Positions 17,232 to 26,270 of a stretch of DNA of 64,000 nt are shown in pieces. The notes beneath the pieces are model-generated. The model saw only the letters and a program-made list of their open reading frames with translations, was not told the origin of the DNA and did not search any database. The first letter of the stretch is position 1. The number at the start of each line of letters is the position of its first letter. The translations under genes were made by a program, and so were the position numbers. The DNA comes from Nocardioides humi (GTDB lineage Bacteria; Actinomycetota; Actinomycetes; Propionibacteriales; Nocardioidaceae): positions 62,001 through 126,000 of the forward strand of contig NZ_CP041146.1 of the NCBI RefSeq assembly GCF_006494775.1, given 5' to 3'.

Positions 17232-18086
17232 ATGGCGCTCCCCGTGATGCTCAAGGCCGCGCTGCCCGCCGTCCCCGGCGTGAACCGGCTCCCCGGCATC
17301 AAGAAGACCGGCGGCGCGCTCCCCGACCTCACCCTCACCCGCGACGCCGTCGTGGTGGAGCGCGCCGAGGTCGAGCGGTACGCCGCGGTGTGCGGCTTCC
17401 CCAACCGCGACGTCGCGCCGGTGCCCTACCTGCACATGCTGGCGTTCCCGCTGCACCTGCAGCTGATGACCGACGCGCAGTTCCCGTTCCCGGCCATCGG
17501 CTCGGTGCACCTGGAGAACACCATCGTCCAGCACCGCCCGGTCGCGATCGGCGAGACCGTGTCGCTCTCGCTGAGGGCGGACAACCTGCGGGCCAGCACC
17601 AAGGGCCGCGCCTGGGACATGAACGTCACCGGCACCGTGGGCGACGAGGTGGTGTGGGAGTCGACGTCGACGTACCTGCGGGTCGGCAAGGGCGACCCGA
17701 ATGACACAGCCGGCGGCGACCCAGGTCTGCATCTGGAGAAGGTCGTGGCAAAAGGTCCGGTCTGGTCGCTGCCCGACAACCTCGGCCGCAGGTACGCCGC
17801 GGTGTCGGGCGACCGCAACCCGATCCACCTGCACCCGCTCACGGCGAAGGCACTGGGCTTCCCGCGTCACATCGCCCACGGCATGTGGAGCAAGGCGCGC
17901 TGCATCGCGGCGCTGGAGAACCGGCTGCCGGACGCTGTGCAGGTCGAGGTGGCGTTCAAGAAGCCGATCTTCCTGCCCGGCAGGGCGCAGTTCGGCGCGG
18001 AGAGGACCGCGACCGGCTACGACTTCACGCTGGTGAACCCGAAGAGCGGTGCCCCCCACCTGCTCGGCCGCACCACCGCGCTGTAG
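17232..18086 (+). CDS. htdX: MaoC-like 3-hydroxyacyl hydratase/dehydratase (HtdX-like)
   Basis: 284 residues from the ATG at 17232; a GTG at 17223 overlapping the fabG4 stop is the alternative. An N-terminal hot-dog domain (about 25-140) is followed by a C-terminal MaoC domain with the hydratase-2 motif VSGDRNPIHLHP (about residues 195-206) holding the catalytic Asp and His. The double hot-dog layout matches HtdX. It should interconvert trans-2-enoyl and (R)-3-hydroxyacyl thioesters in the same pathway as FabG4 and the thiolase. Confidence 0.88.
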   Translation: MALPVMLKAALPAVPGVNRLPGIKKTGGALPDLTLTRDAVVVERAEVERYAAVCGFPNRDVAPVPYLHMLAFPLHLQLMTDAQFPFPAIGSVHLENTIVQHRPVAIGETVSLSLRADNLRASTKGRAWDMNVTGTVGDEVVWESTSTYLRVGKGDPNDTAGGDPGLHLEKVVAKGPVWSLPDNLGRRYAAVSGDRNPIHLHPLTAKALGFPRHIAHGMWSKARCIAALENRLPDAVQVEVAFKKPIFLPGRAQFGAERTATGYDFTLVNPKSGAPHLLGRTTAL

Positions 18087-18093
18087 GTCGCGA

Positions 18094-18116
18094 GCCCGGG
18101 GACGTTCTTCCCGGGC
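18094..18116 (+). terminator. Hairpin after htdX
   Basis: GCCCGGG and CCCGGGC with a 9-nt loop, 7 bp after the htdX stop. It has no U-tract. It separates the fatty-acid cluster from the eut operon. Confidence 0.5.
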
Positions 18117-18132
18117 AGAGGACTGAGCCGGA

Positions 18133-18147
18133 GGGACCTTTTCCTCC
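18133..18147 (+). promoter_or_regulatory. DosR-box-like motif upstream of eutH
   Basis: GGGACCTTTTCCTCC, 95 bp before eutH. Its first half matches the GGGACCTT/GGGACTTT half-site seen before several stress genes at 32-49 kb; the second half is degenerate. It may be a response-regulator site or chance. Confidence 0.3.
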
Positions 18148-18194
18148 TCCGTACGCCCCCGCTCGCCCGTCACGCTCGACGGGTACGAGCAGGC

Positions 18195-18218
18195 GCTCCT
18201 CGGCAGCAGCCGAGGAGC
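18195..18218 (+). promoter_or_regulatory. Strong hairpin in the eut leader
   Basis: GCTCCTCGGC and GCCGAGGAGC form a perfect 10-bp stem with loop AGCA, ending 23 nt before eutH. Firmicute eut operons are controlled by ANTAR-protein binding to leader hairpins, and ANTAR proteins are encoded at 36-37.6 kb here. However, the loop lacks the A1/G4 hexaloop signature and only one such hairpin is seen, so any antitermination role is speculative. Confidence 0.4.
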
Positions 18219-18241
18219 GGGGCGACGGGTCGGAGGCCCTC

Positions 18242-19450
18242 ATGGACATCAACGAAGTCATCGTCTGGATCTTGATGATCTGCATGGTGCTGGGGGGCCT
18301 GGACCGGGCGATCGGCAGCAAGTTCGGGCTCGGCGAGAAGTTCGAAGAGGGCTTCATGGCCCTCGGGCCGCTGGCACTGGCGATGGTCGGCGTGGTGTCG
18401 CTGGCACCGGTCCTGGCCAAGCTGCTCGAGCCGGTGGTGGTGCCGGTGTACACCGCGCTGGGCGCGGACCCGTCGATGTTCGCCACCACCCTCCTGGCCA
18501 ACGACATGGGCGGCTATCCGCTCGCCCAGCAGCTCGCCGAGGACTCCGACGCCGGGCTGCTGGCCGGGCTGATCCTCGGCGCCATGATGGGGCCGACGAT
18601 CGTCTTCACGATCCCGGTCGCGCTCGGCATCATCGACGTCGAGGACCGTCCGCTGCTGGCCAAGGGCGTGCTCGCCGGCATCATCACGATCCCGCTCGGC
18701 GTGCTGGCCGGCGGCCTGGTCGCGGGCTTCGACCCCGCCCTGGTGCTGGCGAACCTCGTCCCGATCGTCATCGCGGCGGCGCTCATCGCGTTCGGCCTCT
18801 GGCGGGCGCCGGAGAAGATGACCACCGGCTTCCTCTGGTTCGGCAAGGGCCTGGTCGCCCTCATCTCGGTCGGGCTGGTCGTCGCCGTCTTCGAGTTCAT
18901 GACCGACACCCAGATCATGCCCGACGGCTGGGAGCTGGCACCGCCGACGGACGGCCTCGAGATCATCGGCCTGATCGGCATGATGCTGCTCGGCGCCTTC
19001 CCCGCCGTCTACCTGATCGTCAAGTTCGCCGAGAAGCCGCTGTCGAAGGTCGGCAGGCTGATCGGGATGAACGACAAGGCGGCCGGCGGCATGATCGCCA
19101 CCTTGGCCAACAACATCCCGATGTTCCAGATCTTCAAGGAGATGGACAACCGGGGCAAGGTGCTCAACGCGGCCTTCGCGGTCAGCGCGGCCTTCACCTT
19201 CGGCGACCACCTCGGCTTCACCGCGGGCGTGGAGCGCTCGATGATCTTCCCGATGATCGTCGGCAAGCTCGTCGCCGGCATCACCGCGGTGCTCATCGCC
19301 TACCTGTTCTTCCGCCGCGCCTACCCCGCGTGGGTGGGCGGGTCGACCCCGGACCAGCCGGAGACGGCCGCCGCCGAGACGGCCGCCGCCGAAGCGAGTG
19401 GCGCCGAAGTGGGCGACGCCGAGGCGACCGCGCCGCAGACGGCATCGTGA
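18242..19450 (+). CDS. eutH: Ethanolamine permease EutH
   Basis: 402 residues with about ten hydrophobic segments to residue 360, then a hydrophilic Ala/Glu/Thr-rich tail (about 370-402). It has the EutH features LLANDMGGYPLAQQL and the loop GDHLGFTAGV. EutH carries ethanolamine across the cytoplasmic membrane. The ATG at 18242 is preceded by GGAGG 5 bp upstream. It is the first gene of the eut operon; the next, eutN, begins 10 bp after its stop. Confidence 0.93.
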   Translation: MDINEVIVWILMICMVLGGLDRAIGSKFGLGEKFEEGFMALGPLALAMVGVVSLAPVLAKLLEPVVVPVYTALGADPSMFATTLLANDMGGYPLAQQLAEDSDAGLLAGLILGAMMGPTIVFTIPVALGIIDVEDRPLLAKGVLAGIITIPLGVLAGGLVAGFDPALVLANLVPIVIAAALIAFGLWRAPEKMTTGFLWFGKGLVALISVGLVVAVFEFMTDTQIMPDGWELAPPTDGLEIIGLIGMMLLGAFPAVYLIVKFAEKPLSKVGRLIGMNDKAAGGMIATLANNIPMFQIFKEMDNRGKVLNAAFAVSAAFTFGDHLGFTAGVERSMIFPMIVGKLVAGITAVLIAYLFFRRAYPAWVGGSTPDQPETAAAETAAAEASGAEVGDAEATAPQTAS

Positions 19451-19460
19451 GGTCGCGGCC

Positions 19461-19751
19461 ATGCTGATCGCGCGCGTCGTCGGCTCGGCGGTGTCCACCA
19501 TCAAGGCGGAGCAGCTGCGCGGCCTGAAGCTCCTCATCGTGCGCGAGACCACGACGGACGACGAGCTGGTGGGCGCCCCCCTGGTCGCGATCGACGGCGT
19601 GGGCGCCGGCGAGGGCGAGCTCGTGCTCGTCGCCCGCGGCAGTGCGGCCCGGCAGACGCCCGAGACCGCCGACCGGCCCGTGGACGCGATCATCATGGCG
19701 ATCCTCGACTCCCTCGAGGTCGACGGCGCGGTCAGCTTCCGGAAGTCCTGA
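19461..19751 (+). CDS. eutN: Microcompartment vertex protein EutN/CcmL
   Basis: 96 residues covering the full EutN_CcmL fold (MLIARVVGSAVSTIKAEQL at the start, GEGELVLVARGSAAR in the middle, VDAIIMAILDS near the end). Such proteins form pentamers that cap the icosahedral vertices of bacterial microcompartments. The ATG at 19461 gives the usual family length. It is followed 12 bp later by eutA. Confidence 0.92.
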   Translation: MLIARVVGSAVSTIKAEQLRGLKLLIVRETTTDDELVGAPLVAIDGVGAGEGELVLVARGSAARQTPETADRPVDAIIMAILDSLEVDGAVSFRKS

Positions 19752-19763
19752 GAGGACCAGGCG

Positions 19764-21214
19764 ATGTCGAGAGCGAGCTGGCGGGAGATGCTCAGCGTCG
19801 GGATCGACGTGGGCACCACGACCACGCAGGTGGTCTTCTCCCGGCTCACCGTCCGCAACAGCCGGCGGCTGGGGCTGGTCCCGCGGCTGGAGGTGGACAC
19901 CCGCGCGGTGCTCCACCAGAGCCCGGCGTACCCCACGCCGCTCCGGCCCCCGACGAGGTGGACGTGGACGCCCTGGTCGCCCTGGTCCGGGCGGAGTACG
20001 ACGCCGCCGGCGTCAGCGCCGAGCAGGTCGAGACCGGCGCGGTGATCATCACCGGCGAGACGGCCCGCCGCCGCAACGCCGACGCGATCCTCAGCGGCGT
20101 CGCCGGGCTGGCGGGCGACTTCGTCGTCACCGTCGCCGGCCCGAACGTCGAGGCCCAGATCGCCGGCCGCGGCTCGGGGGCCGCGCAGTACTCATCGGAG
20201 CACTACACGACGGTCGCCAACGTCGACGTCGGCGGCGGCTCGTCGAACGCGGCGGTCTTCCGCTCCGGCCGGCACGTCGCCTCCGCCGCGATCATGGTCG
20301 GCGGGCGCCAACTCACCCTCGACGGACGGTCCGGGATCGTCACCGGTCTCGCCCCGTCCGGCCGGGCCATCGTCGAGGAGCTCGGCCTCGACCTGGTCGA
20401 GGGCAGGCCGGCGGACCTGCGCGAGCTGCGGCACCTCACCGACGCCATGGCCGAGCTGATCGTCGACCTCGTGCTCGGGGAGCACCGGCCGCTGGCCGAC
20501 CGGATCGCCCTGACCGCGCCCCTGCCGCGCGTCGACGGGCTCACGGCGGTCTTCCTCTCCGGCGGCGTCGGCCGCTCGTACTACGACACGGACCCCGCGG
20601 AGGATCTCGACGAGATCGCCGCCTTCGGCGACTGCGGCCCCCTGCTGGCGAGGTCCCTGCGCGAGGACGTCCGGCTCTCCCGGCTGCCCGTACGGCGACC
20701 GGCCGAGACGCTGCGCGCGACCGTGCTCGGCGCGGCCGGCCAGACCGTCACCCTCTCGGGATCCACGATCTGGGCCGACCCCGCCCTGCTGCCGCTGCGG
20801 AACCTGCCGGTGATCGAGCCCGACCTGGCGGGCGGCGTACCCACCGCCGAGGCGATCGCCGGCTCCCTGGGCGGCGCAGCGCAGCGCTGGGACGCGGACG
20901 AGCACCGCAGCATGGCGTTCGCGCTCGACCTCCCCGCCCGGCTGGACTACGCCGCCCTCTCCCGGCTGGCCGCGGGGGTGGTCGGCTACGCGGCGACGAC
21001 CGGCTCCGCCGACCCGGCCCCCGTCGTCCTGGTCACCGAGCGCGACTACGCGCAGGCGCTGGGCCAGACCATCAAGCAGGCCGCCCCGGAGCTGCCGCTG
21101 GTCGCCATCGACCAGATCGGGCTGGGCGAGGGCGACTTCATCGACATCGGAGAGCCGCTCCTGGACGGCCGGGTGGTCCCGGTGTCGGTCAAGACGCTCG
21201 TGTTCTACCGGTGA
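19764..21214 (+). pseudogene. eutA: Ethanolamine ammonia-lyase reactivase EutA, interrupted by a frameshift
   Basis: The reading starts at the ATG 19764 (SVGIDVGTTTTQVVFS, the actin-like phosphate-1 motif) and runs in one frame to about 19950. It continues in another frame from DEVDVDALVALV to the stop at 21214, with NVDVGGGSSNAAVF (phosphate 2) and ending in VPVSVKTLVFYR as in known EutA. Together the two frames span a full-length EutA of about 483 residues. The switch falls at five C residues (19947-19951) and needs one extra base. EutA is the ATP-dependent chaperone that removes damaged cobalamin from EutBC. Either a sequencing error or a real mutation is possible; a GTG at 19958 could start the second part alone. 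Confidence 0.88.
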
Positions 21215-21263
21215 GCCCGACGAGAGCAGAGGTGCAGACGGATGAGAGAGAAGGGGCGAGACC

Positions 21264-22631
21264 ATGATCCTGCGGACCAAGCTGTTCGGGACGACCTTCG
21301 AGTTCGCCGACGTCAAGGAGCTGCTGGCCAAAGCCAACGAGGAGAAGTCCGGCGACCGCCAGGCGGGCATCGCCGCCGGCAGCGCCGCCGAGCGGGTCGC
21401 CGCCCGCTACGTCCTCGCGGAGGTGCCGCTCTCGGTGATCCGCGAGAACCCGGCCGTGCCGTACGACGAGGACGAGGTGACCCGGGTCATCGACGACGGC
21501 ATCAACGAGGCCATCTACGACGAGGTCAAGGGCTGGACGATGGGCGACTTCCGGGAGTGGCTCCTGGACGACCACACCACCGGCGACATGATCCGCCGGG
21601 TCAGCAACGCGCTGACCGGCGAGATGGTCGCCGGGGTGACCAAGCTGATGTCCAACCTGGACCTGATCCACGCGGCGGGCAAGATCCAGGTGACCGCCCA
21701 CTGCAACAACACGATCGGGCTGCGGGGCACCCTGGCCTCCCGCAACCAGCCCAACCACCCCACCGACTCGGTCGAGGGCATCCGCGCCACCCTCTACGAG
21801 GGCCTGTCGTTCGGCTCCGGCGACAGCGTGATCGGCATCAACCCCTCCGACGACAGCGTCGGCAGCGTGGCCCGGCTGCTGGAGATGACCTACGACGTCA
21901 TCCAGAAGTGGGAGATCCCCACCCAGAACTGCGTGCTGGCCCACGTCACCACGCAGATGGAGGCGATGCGCCAGGGGGCACCGGTCGGCCTGGTCTTCCA
22001 GAGCCTGGCCGGATCGCAGAAGGCGATGGAGGCGTTCGGGGTCGGCGTCGCGATGATCGACGAGGCCTACGCGATGGCGCAGAAGCACTGCTGGACCGCG
22101 GGACCCAACTACCTGTACTTCGAGACCGGTCAGGGCACGGCGCTGTCGGCCGACGCCCACTACGGCGCCGACCAGCTCGTGATGGAGGCCCGGATCTACG
22201 GCATGGCCCGGCGCTGGAAGCCGTTCCAGGTCAACACCGTCGTCGGCTTCATCGGGCCGGAGTACCTCTACGACGCGGTGCAGATCACCCGCGCCGGGCT
22301 CGAGGACCACTTCATGGGCAAGCTCACCGGCATCTCCATGGGCTGCGACGCCTGCTACACCAACCACGCGAAGGCCACTCAGAACGACATCGAGAACCTC
22401 GCCGTGCTGCTCTCGGCGGCCGGCTGCAACTACTTCATGGGGGTGCCGATGGGCGACGACGCGATGCTGTCGTACCAGTGCACCAGCTACCACGACGCGC
22501 CGAGCCTGCGCCAGACCCTCGGCCTGCGTCCCCTGCCCGAGTTCGAGGCCTGGATGGAGGGCCTGGGGCTGATCCGCGACGGCCGCCTGACCGACCAGGC
22601 CGGCGACGCGTCCTTCTTCCTGGCGAGGTGA
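21264..22631 (+). CDS. eutB: Ethanolamine ammonia-lyase large subunit EutB
   Basis: 455 residues, the usual family length. It is a TIM-barrel B12 enzyme with strongly conserved stretches such as AHCNNTIGLRGTLASRNQPN, GINPSDDSVGS and FETGQGTALSADAHYGADQ. With EutC it uses adenosylcobalamin to convert ethanolamine to acetaldehyde and ammonia in the microcompartment lumen. It starts 49 bp after eutA, the largest gap in this part of the operon. EutC follows after 7 bp. Confidence 0.97.
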   Translation: MILRTKLFGTTFEFADVKELLAKANEEKSGDRQAGIAAGSAAERVAARYVLAEVPLSVIRENPAVPYDEDEVTRVIDDGINEAIYDEVKGWTMGDFREWLLDDHTTGDMIRRVSNALTGEMVAGVTKLMSNLDLIHAAGKIQVTAHCNNTIGLRGTLASRNQPNHPTDSVEGIRATLYEGLSFGSGDSVIGINPSDDSVGSVARLLEMTYDVIQKWEIPTQNCVLAHVTTQMEAMRQGAPVGLVFQSLAGSQKAMEAFGVGVAMIDEAYAMAQKHCWTAGPNYLYFETGQGTALSADAHYGADQLVMEARIYGMARRWKPFQVNTVVGFIGPEYLYDAVQITRAGLEDHFMGKLTGISMGCDACYTNHAKATQNDIENLAVLLSAAGCNYFMGVPMGDDAMLSYQCTSYHDAPSLRQTLGLRPLPEFEAWMEGLGLIRDGRLTDQAGDASFFLAR

Positions 22632-22638
22632 GACCACG

Positions 22639-23577
22639 ATGACCAGCACCGACCCATCGGCCACTGCCGACATCGACGCCCTCGTCCGCGCCGTGCTCCG
22701 CGAGCTCGGCCACGCCGGCGGCGCTCCCCTGGCCGCCGAGGCGCCGGCCGCCGGGCCGGCCGCCGCGGCGGCCACCGGGCCCGAGGAGCTCGTCATCGAC
22801 CTCCCGGACCCCACCGAAGAGAGCGCGCGCCGCAGGATCGGCGTCGAGGATCCCGCGGACCCCGAGGGACTGCGCAACCTGTGCGCGGCGACGACCGCGC
22901 GGCTGGGCGTCGGCCGCGCCGGGCCGCGACCGCGGACGGCGTCCCTGCTCCTCTTCGAGGCCGACCACGGCGTCACCCAGGACGCCATCTACGGCGAGGT
23001 GCCCGAGGAGCTCAAGGAGCGGATGGGCCTGTTCACGGTCCGGACCCAGGTGAGCGACCGCGGCGAGTACCTGCTGCGGCCCGACCTCGGCCGGCGGCTC
23101 TCGCCGGAGGCGCGGGCGACGATCGAGGAGCGGTGCACCAAGCACCCGGACGTGCAGATCTGTGTGGGTGACGGCCTCTCGGCGGCCGCGATCGAGAACA
23201 ACCTCCCCGACATCTACCCGGTCATCGAGCAGGGGCTGCGCGCGGCCGGGCTGAGCGTGGGCACGCCGTTCTTCATCGAGAACTGCCGGGTCGGCGTGAT
23301 GAACGAGGTCAACACCATCATCGACGCCCGGCTCGTGCTGCTCCTCATCGGCGAGCGCCCCGGCCTCGGCATCGCCGACGCCCTGAGCGCCTACATGGGC
23401 TTCCACCCGGAGCCCGGCAAGACCGACGCCGAGCGCGACCTGGTCTGCATGATCACCGTCAACGGCGGCACCAACCCGCTCGAGGCGGGCGCCTACGTCG
23501 TGGAGCTCGTCGAGAAGACGCTCCAGTACGGCGCCAGCGGCGTCGAGCTCCGTCAACGGTCCGCGACGACCGCCTAG
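22639..23577 (+). CDS. eutC: Ethanolamine ammonia-lyase small subunit EutC
   Basis: 312 residues. The first 60 or so are an N-terminal extension: an amphipathic helix ([14 protein letters not shown], about residues 12-25) and an Ala/Pro linker. The conserved EutC body follows, with [30 protein letters not shown] and [19 protein letters not shown] motifs that complete the cobalamin site. The N-terminal helix looks like an encapsulation peptide that docks cargo to the shell; N-terminal targeting has been described for EutC. Confidence 0.95.
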   Translation: MTSTDPSATADIDALVRAVLRELGHAGGAPLAAEAPAAGPAAAAATGPEELVIDLPDPTEESARRRIGVEDPADPEGLRNLCAATTARLGVGRAGPRPRTASLLLFEADHGVTQDAIYGEVPEELKERMGLFTVRTQVSDRGEYLLRPDLGRRLSPEARATIEERCTKHPDVQICVGDGLSAAAIENNLPDIYPVIEQGLRAAGLSVGTPFFIENCRVGVMNEVNTIIDARLVLLLIGERPGLGIADALSAYMGFHPEPGKTDAERDLVCMITVNGGTNPLEAGAYVVELVEKTLQYGASGVELRQRSATTA

Positions 23578-23604
23578 CCACCATCGAAGAAGGAGGAACC
23601 ACCC

Positions 23605-24261
23605 ATGGGCGTCCTCGACCCGGTCAAGCCGACCATCCTCGCGGCCCGGCTGATCCCGAACGTGCACCCCGGCTTCGCCGCGAAGCTGGACCTGAAGCCC
23701 GAGCACCGCAGCCTCGCGCTGGTGACCTGCGACATCGACGACTCGCTGTACGTCTCGCTCGACGAGGCGACCAAGAAGGCGGACGTCGAGGTGGTCTACG
23801 CGCACAGCTTCTACGCCGGATCCGGCTACCCGTCCGGACCGCTGTCCGGCGAGATCATCGGGATCCTCGCCGCCCCGGACCCGGCCGAGGCGCGGGCCGG
23901 CCTCAACGCCTGCATCCAGTACGCCGAGGAGGAGGCCTGGTTCTACAGCGCGGACGAGGCGGGCCAGCTGAACTTCTTCCCGCACACCATCTCGCGCACG
24001 GGGACCTACCTGAGCAAGGAGGCCGGCGTACCGGTCGGCACCCCGCTCGCGTACCTCATCGCGCCGCCCCTGGAGGCGACCTTCGCCCTCGACGCGGCGG
24101 TGAAGGCGGCCGACGTGGAGATGGCGCTGTGGTGGGCGCCGCCCTCGGAGACCAACTTCTCCGGCGGGCTGCTCTCCGGCAGCCAGAGCGCGTGCCGGGC
24201 GGCGTGCGCCGCCTTCCAGGACGCCGTCCTCACCGTCGCCCGCGACCCCCGGACCTACTGA
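23605..24261 (+). CDS. eutL: Microcompartment shell protein EutL (BMC-T)
   Basis: 218 residues, matching EutL length. Two circularly permuted BMC domains are expected; [40 protein letters not shown] and [17 protein letters not shown] regions are recognisable. EutL trimers have a central gated pore thought to pass large cofactors. The ATG has a strong GAAGGAGG upstream, implying high expression as a shell protein. Confidence 0.95.
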   Translation: MGVLDPVKPTILAARLIPNVHPGFAAKLDLKPEHRSLALVTCDIDDSLYVSLDEATKKADVEVVYAHSFYAGSGYPSGPLSGEIIGILAAPDPAEARAGLNACIQYAEEEAWFYSADEAGQLNFFPHTISRTGTYLSKEAGVPVGTPLAYLIAPPLEATFALDAAVKAADVEMALWWAPPSETNFSGGLLSGSQSACRAACAAFQDAVLTVARDPRTY

Positions 24262-24294
24262 CCACCCCTGACACCTCTGACCACGGAGCGCACC

Positions 24295-25803
24295 GTGACC
24301 GACGACCTCGACCCCGACCTCCGGTCCATCCAGGAGGCCCGCGACCGCGCCGTGGCGGCGCGCGAGGCGCAGCGCGCCTTCCAGCACGCCGAGCAGGCCG
24401 ACGTCGACCGGATCTGCGCGGCCATGGCCGACGCCGCCTTCGCGGCGGCCGGGCGGCTCGGCGCCCTGGCCTGCGAGGAGACCGGGTACGGCGTCGCGGC
24501 GCACAAGCGGATCAAGAACGAGTTCGCGAGCCGGGACGTGTGGGCCTCGATCCGGGACGTGCCCACCTGCGGGGTGCTGCGCAGGGACGAGGAGCACCGC
24601 ATCGTCGAGATCGGCTGGCCGGTCGGGGTCGTCGCCGCCCTGTGCCCGTCGACCAACCCGACGTCGACGGCGATCTTCAAGACGCTGATCGCCGTCAAGG
24701 CGCGCAACGCGATCGTGGTCGCGCCCCACCCCACGGCCGTCGGGTGCACCGCCGAGACGGTCCGGGTGATGGCCGAGGCCGGCGAGGCCGCGGGCATGCC
24801 GGCCGGGCTGGTCTCCTCGCTGCGCACGGTGAGCCTGCCCGGCACGCACGAGCTGATGGAGCACTACGCGACCTCGCTCGTCCTGGCCACCGGCGGCACC
24901 CCGATGGTCCGCGCCGCCCACAGCGTCGGCAAGCCCGCGCTCGGCGTCGGTCCCGGCAACGTCCCGGCGTACGTCGACCGCAGCGCCGACGTGCCGCGTG
25001 CGGCCGCCGACATCGTCGACTCCAAGGCCTTCGACGCCTCCACCATCTGCGCCACCGAGCAGACCGTCGTCGCGGACCGGCCGATCGCCGCACAGCTGCG
25101 CGCCGAGATGCGGGCGCAGGGCGCCCACTGGCTCACCCCCGACCACGCGGCCCGGCTCGGCGAGCTGATGTTCCGGCCCAGCGGCCTGCTGGACCCGCGC
25201 TTCGTCGGCCGCTCGCCGCAGCGGATCGGCGAGATCGCGGGGATCCCGGTCCCGGCGGACGCGCGGGTGCTCGTCGCCGACCTCGGCGGCGTCGGGCCGG
25301 CCCACCCGCTCTCCCGCGAGAAGCTGACCACCGTGCTCGGGTTCGTCGAGGAGGACGGCTGGCGCGCCGGGTGCGACCGCTGCATCGAGCTGCTCCGCTT
25401 CGGCGGCGACGGCCACTCGCTGGTCGTCCATGCCACGGACGAGGAGGTCATCCTGGCCTTCGGGATCGAGAAGCCCGCCTTCCGGATCCTGGTCAACACC
25501 TGGGGGACGCTCGGCGCGATCGGCGCCACCACCGGGCTCGCGCCGTCCATGACGCTCTCCCCCGGCGGGCTCGGCGGAGCCGTCGTCAGCGACAACATCT
25601 CGGTCCGGCACCTGCTCAACGTCAAGCGGCTCGCCTACGAGACCCGGCGCCCGCCGGAGCAGGCGCGCGGACGCCCCGCGGCACCCGCCGCGACCACCCG
25701 CGAGGAGCGAGCCGACGGCGCCCTCGCCGACGTGGACCTGATCGCGCGCGTCGTCCGCGAGGTCCTCGCCCAGACCCGACCGAAGGAGAAGGAGTCCCGA
25801 TGA
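24295..25803 (+). CDS. eutE: Acylating acetaldehyde dehydrogenase EutE
   Basis: 502 residues, GTG start with GGAG 7 bp upstream. The aldehyde dehydrogenase fold is complete, with the catalytic Cys in STICATEQT (about residue 251), [12 protein letters not shown] in the cofactor region and [11 protein letters not shown] near the C-terminal part. It oxidises acetaldehyde to acetyl-CoA with NAD and CoA. A Pro/Ala linker (about 450-475) leads to a C-terminal amphipathic helix [14 protein letters not shown] that looks like an encapsulation peptide. The stop overlaps an upstream in-frame ATG of the BMC-H gene. Confidence 0.95.
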   Translation: MTDDLDPDLRSIQEARDRAVAAREAQRAFQHAEQADVDRICAAMADAAFAAAGRLGALACEETGYGVAAHKRIKNEFASRDVWASIRDVPTCGVLRRDEEHRIVEIGWPVGVVAALCPSTNPTSTAIFKTLIAVKARNAIVVAPHPTAVGCTAETVRVMAEAGEAAGMPAGLVSSLRTVSLPGTHELMEHYATSLVLATGGTPMVRAAHSVGKPALGVGPGNVPAYVDRSADVPRAAADIVDSKAFDASTICATEQTVVADRPIAAQLRAEMRAQGAHWLTPDHAARLGELMFRPSGLLDPRFVGRSPQRIGEIAGIPVPADARVLVADLGGVGPAHPLSREKLTTVLGFVEEDGWRAGCDRCIELLRFGGDGHSLVVHATDEEVILAFGIEKPAFRILVNTWGTLGAIGATTGLAPSMTLSPGGLGGAVVSDNISVRHLLNVKRLAYETRRPPEQARGRPAAPAATTREERADGALADVDLIARVVREVLAQTRPKEKESR

Positions 25804-25928
25804 CCCGGCCGACCCCGAAGCAGACCACGCCCGCCGCCACGGCGGCCCCCGCCGTACCCGGGCCGGCGGAGCAGCCGCCGGCCCCGGCGCCCTCGAGCGA
25901 ACAACCCACCCAACGAAGGAGAGACACC

Positions 25929-26222
25929 ATGCCCAACGTCCAGATGATCGCGCTGGGCCTGATCGAGACCAAGGGTCTGGTCGGGTCCATCGAGGCCGCC
26001 GACGCCATGGTCAAGGCGGCCAACGTCAAGCTGATCGGCAAGGAGCAGATCGGTGGCGGCTACGTCACCGTCATGGTCCGTGGCGATGTCGGCGCCGTGA
26101 AGGCGGCGACCGACGCGGGCGCCGCCGCAGCGGACCGCGTCGGCGAGCTCGTGTCCGTGCACGTGATCCCGCGCCCGCACGGCGACGTCGAGACCATCCT
26201 GCCGCACACGAACGAGGCGTGA
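25929..26222 (+). CDS. eutM: Microcompartment hexameric shell protein EutM/PduA type (BMC-H)
   Basis: 97 residues from the ATG at 25929, with AAGGAGA 6 bp upstream. It carries a full BMC domain with [20 protein letters not shown] and [20 protein letters not shown], and the C-terminal [12 protein letters not shown] close to enteric EutM. It forms the hexameric facets of the shell. An in-frame ATG at 25800, overlapping the eutE stop as ATGA and preceded by AAGGAGAAGGAG, would give a protein with a 43-residue Pro/Ala/Thr-rich N-terminal extension. Both starts may be used. Confidence 0.96.
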   Translation: MPNVQMIALGLIETKGLVGSIEAADAMVKAANVKLIGKEQIGGGYVTVMVRGDVGAVKAATDAGAAAADRVGELVSVHVIPRPHGDVETILPHTNEA

Positions 26223-26270
26223 CCCACCCGTCGACCGACCCACCACGAGATCGTCGATCGGAGGCGGACC

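Noticed and set aside
18195..18218. Calling the eut leader hairpin an ANTAR target or a B12-controlled terminator
   Set aside because: The loop lacks A1/G4, no second hairpin of the pair was found, and there is no U-tract or B12 box; kept only as a structured element.
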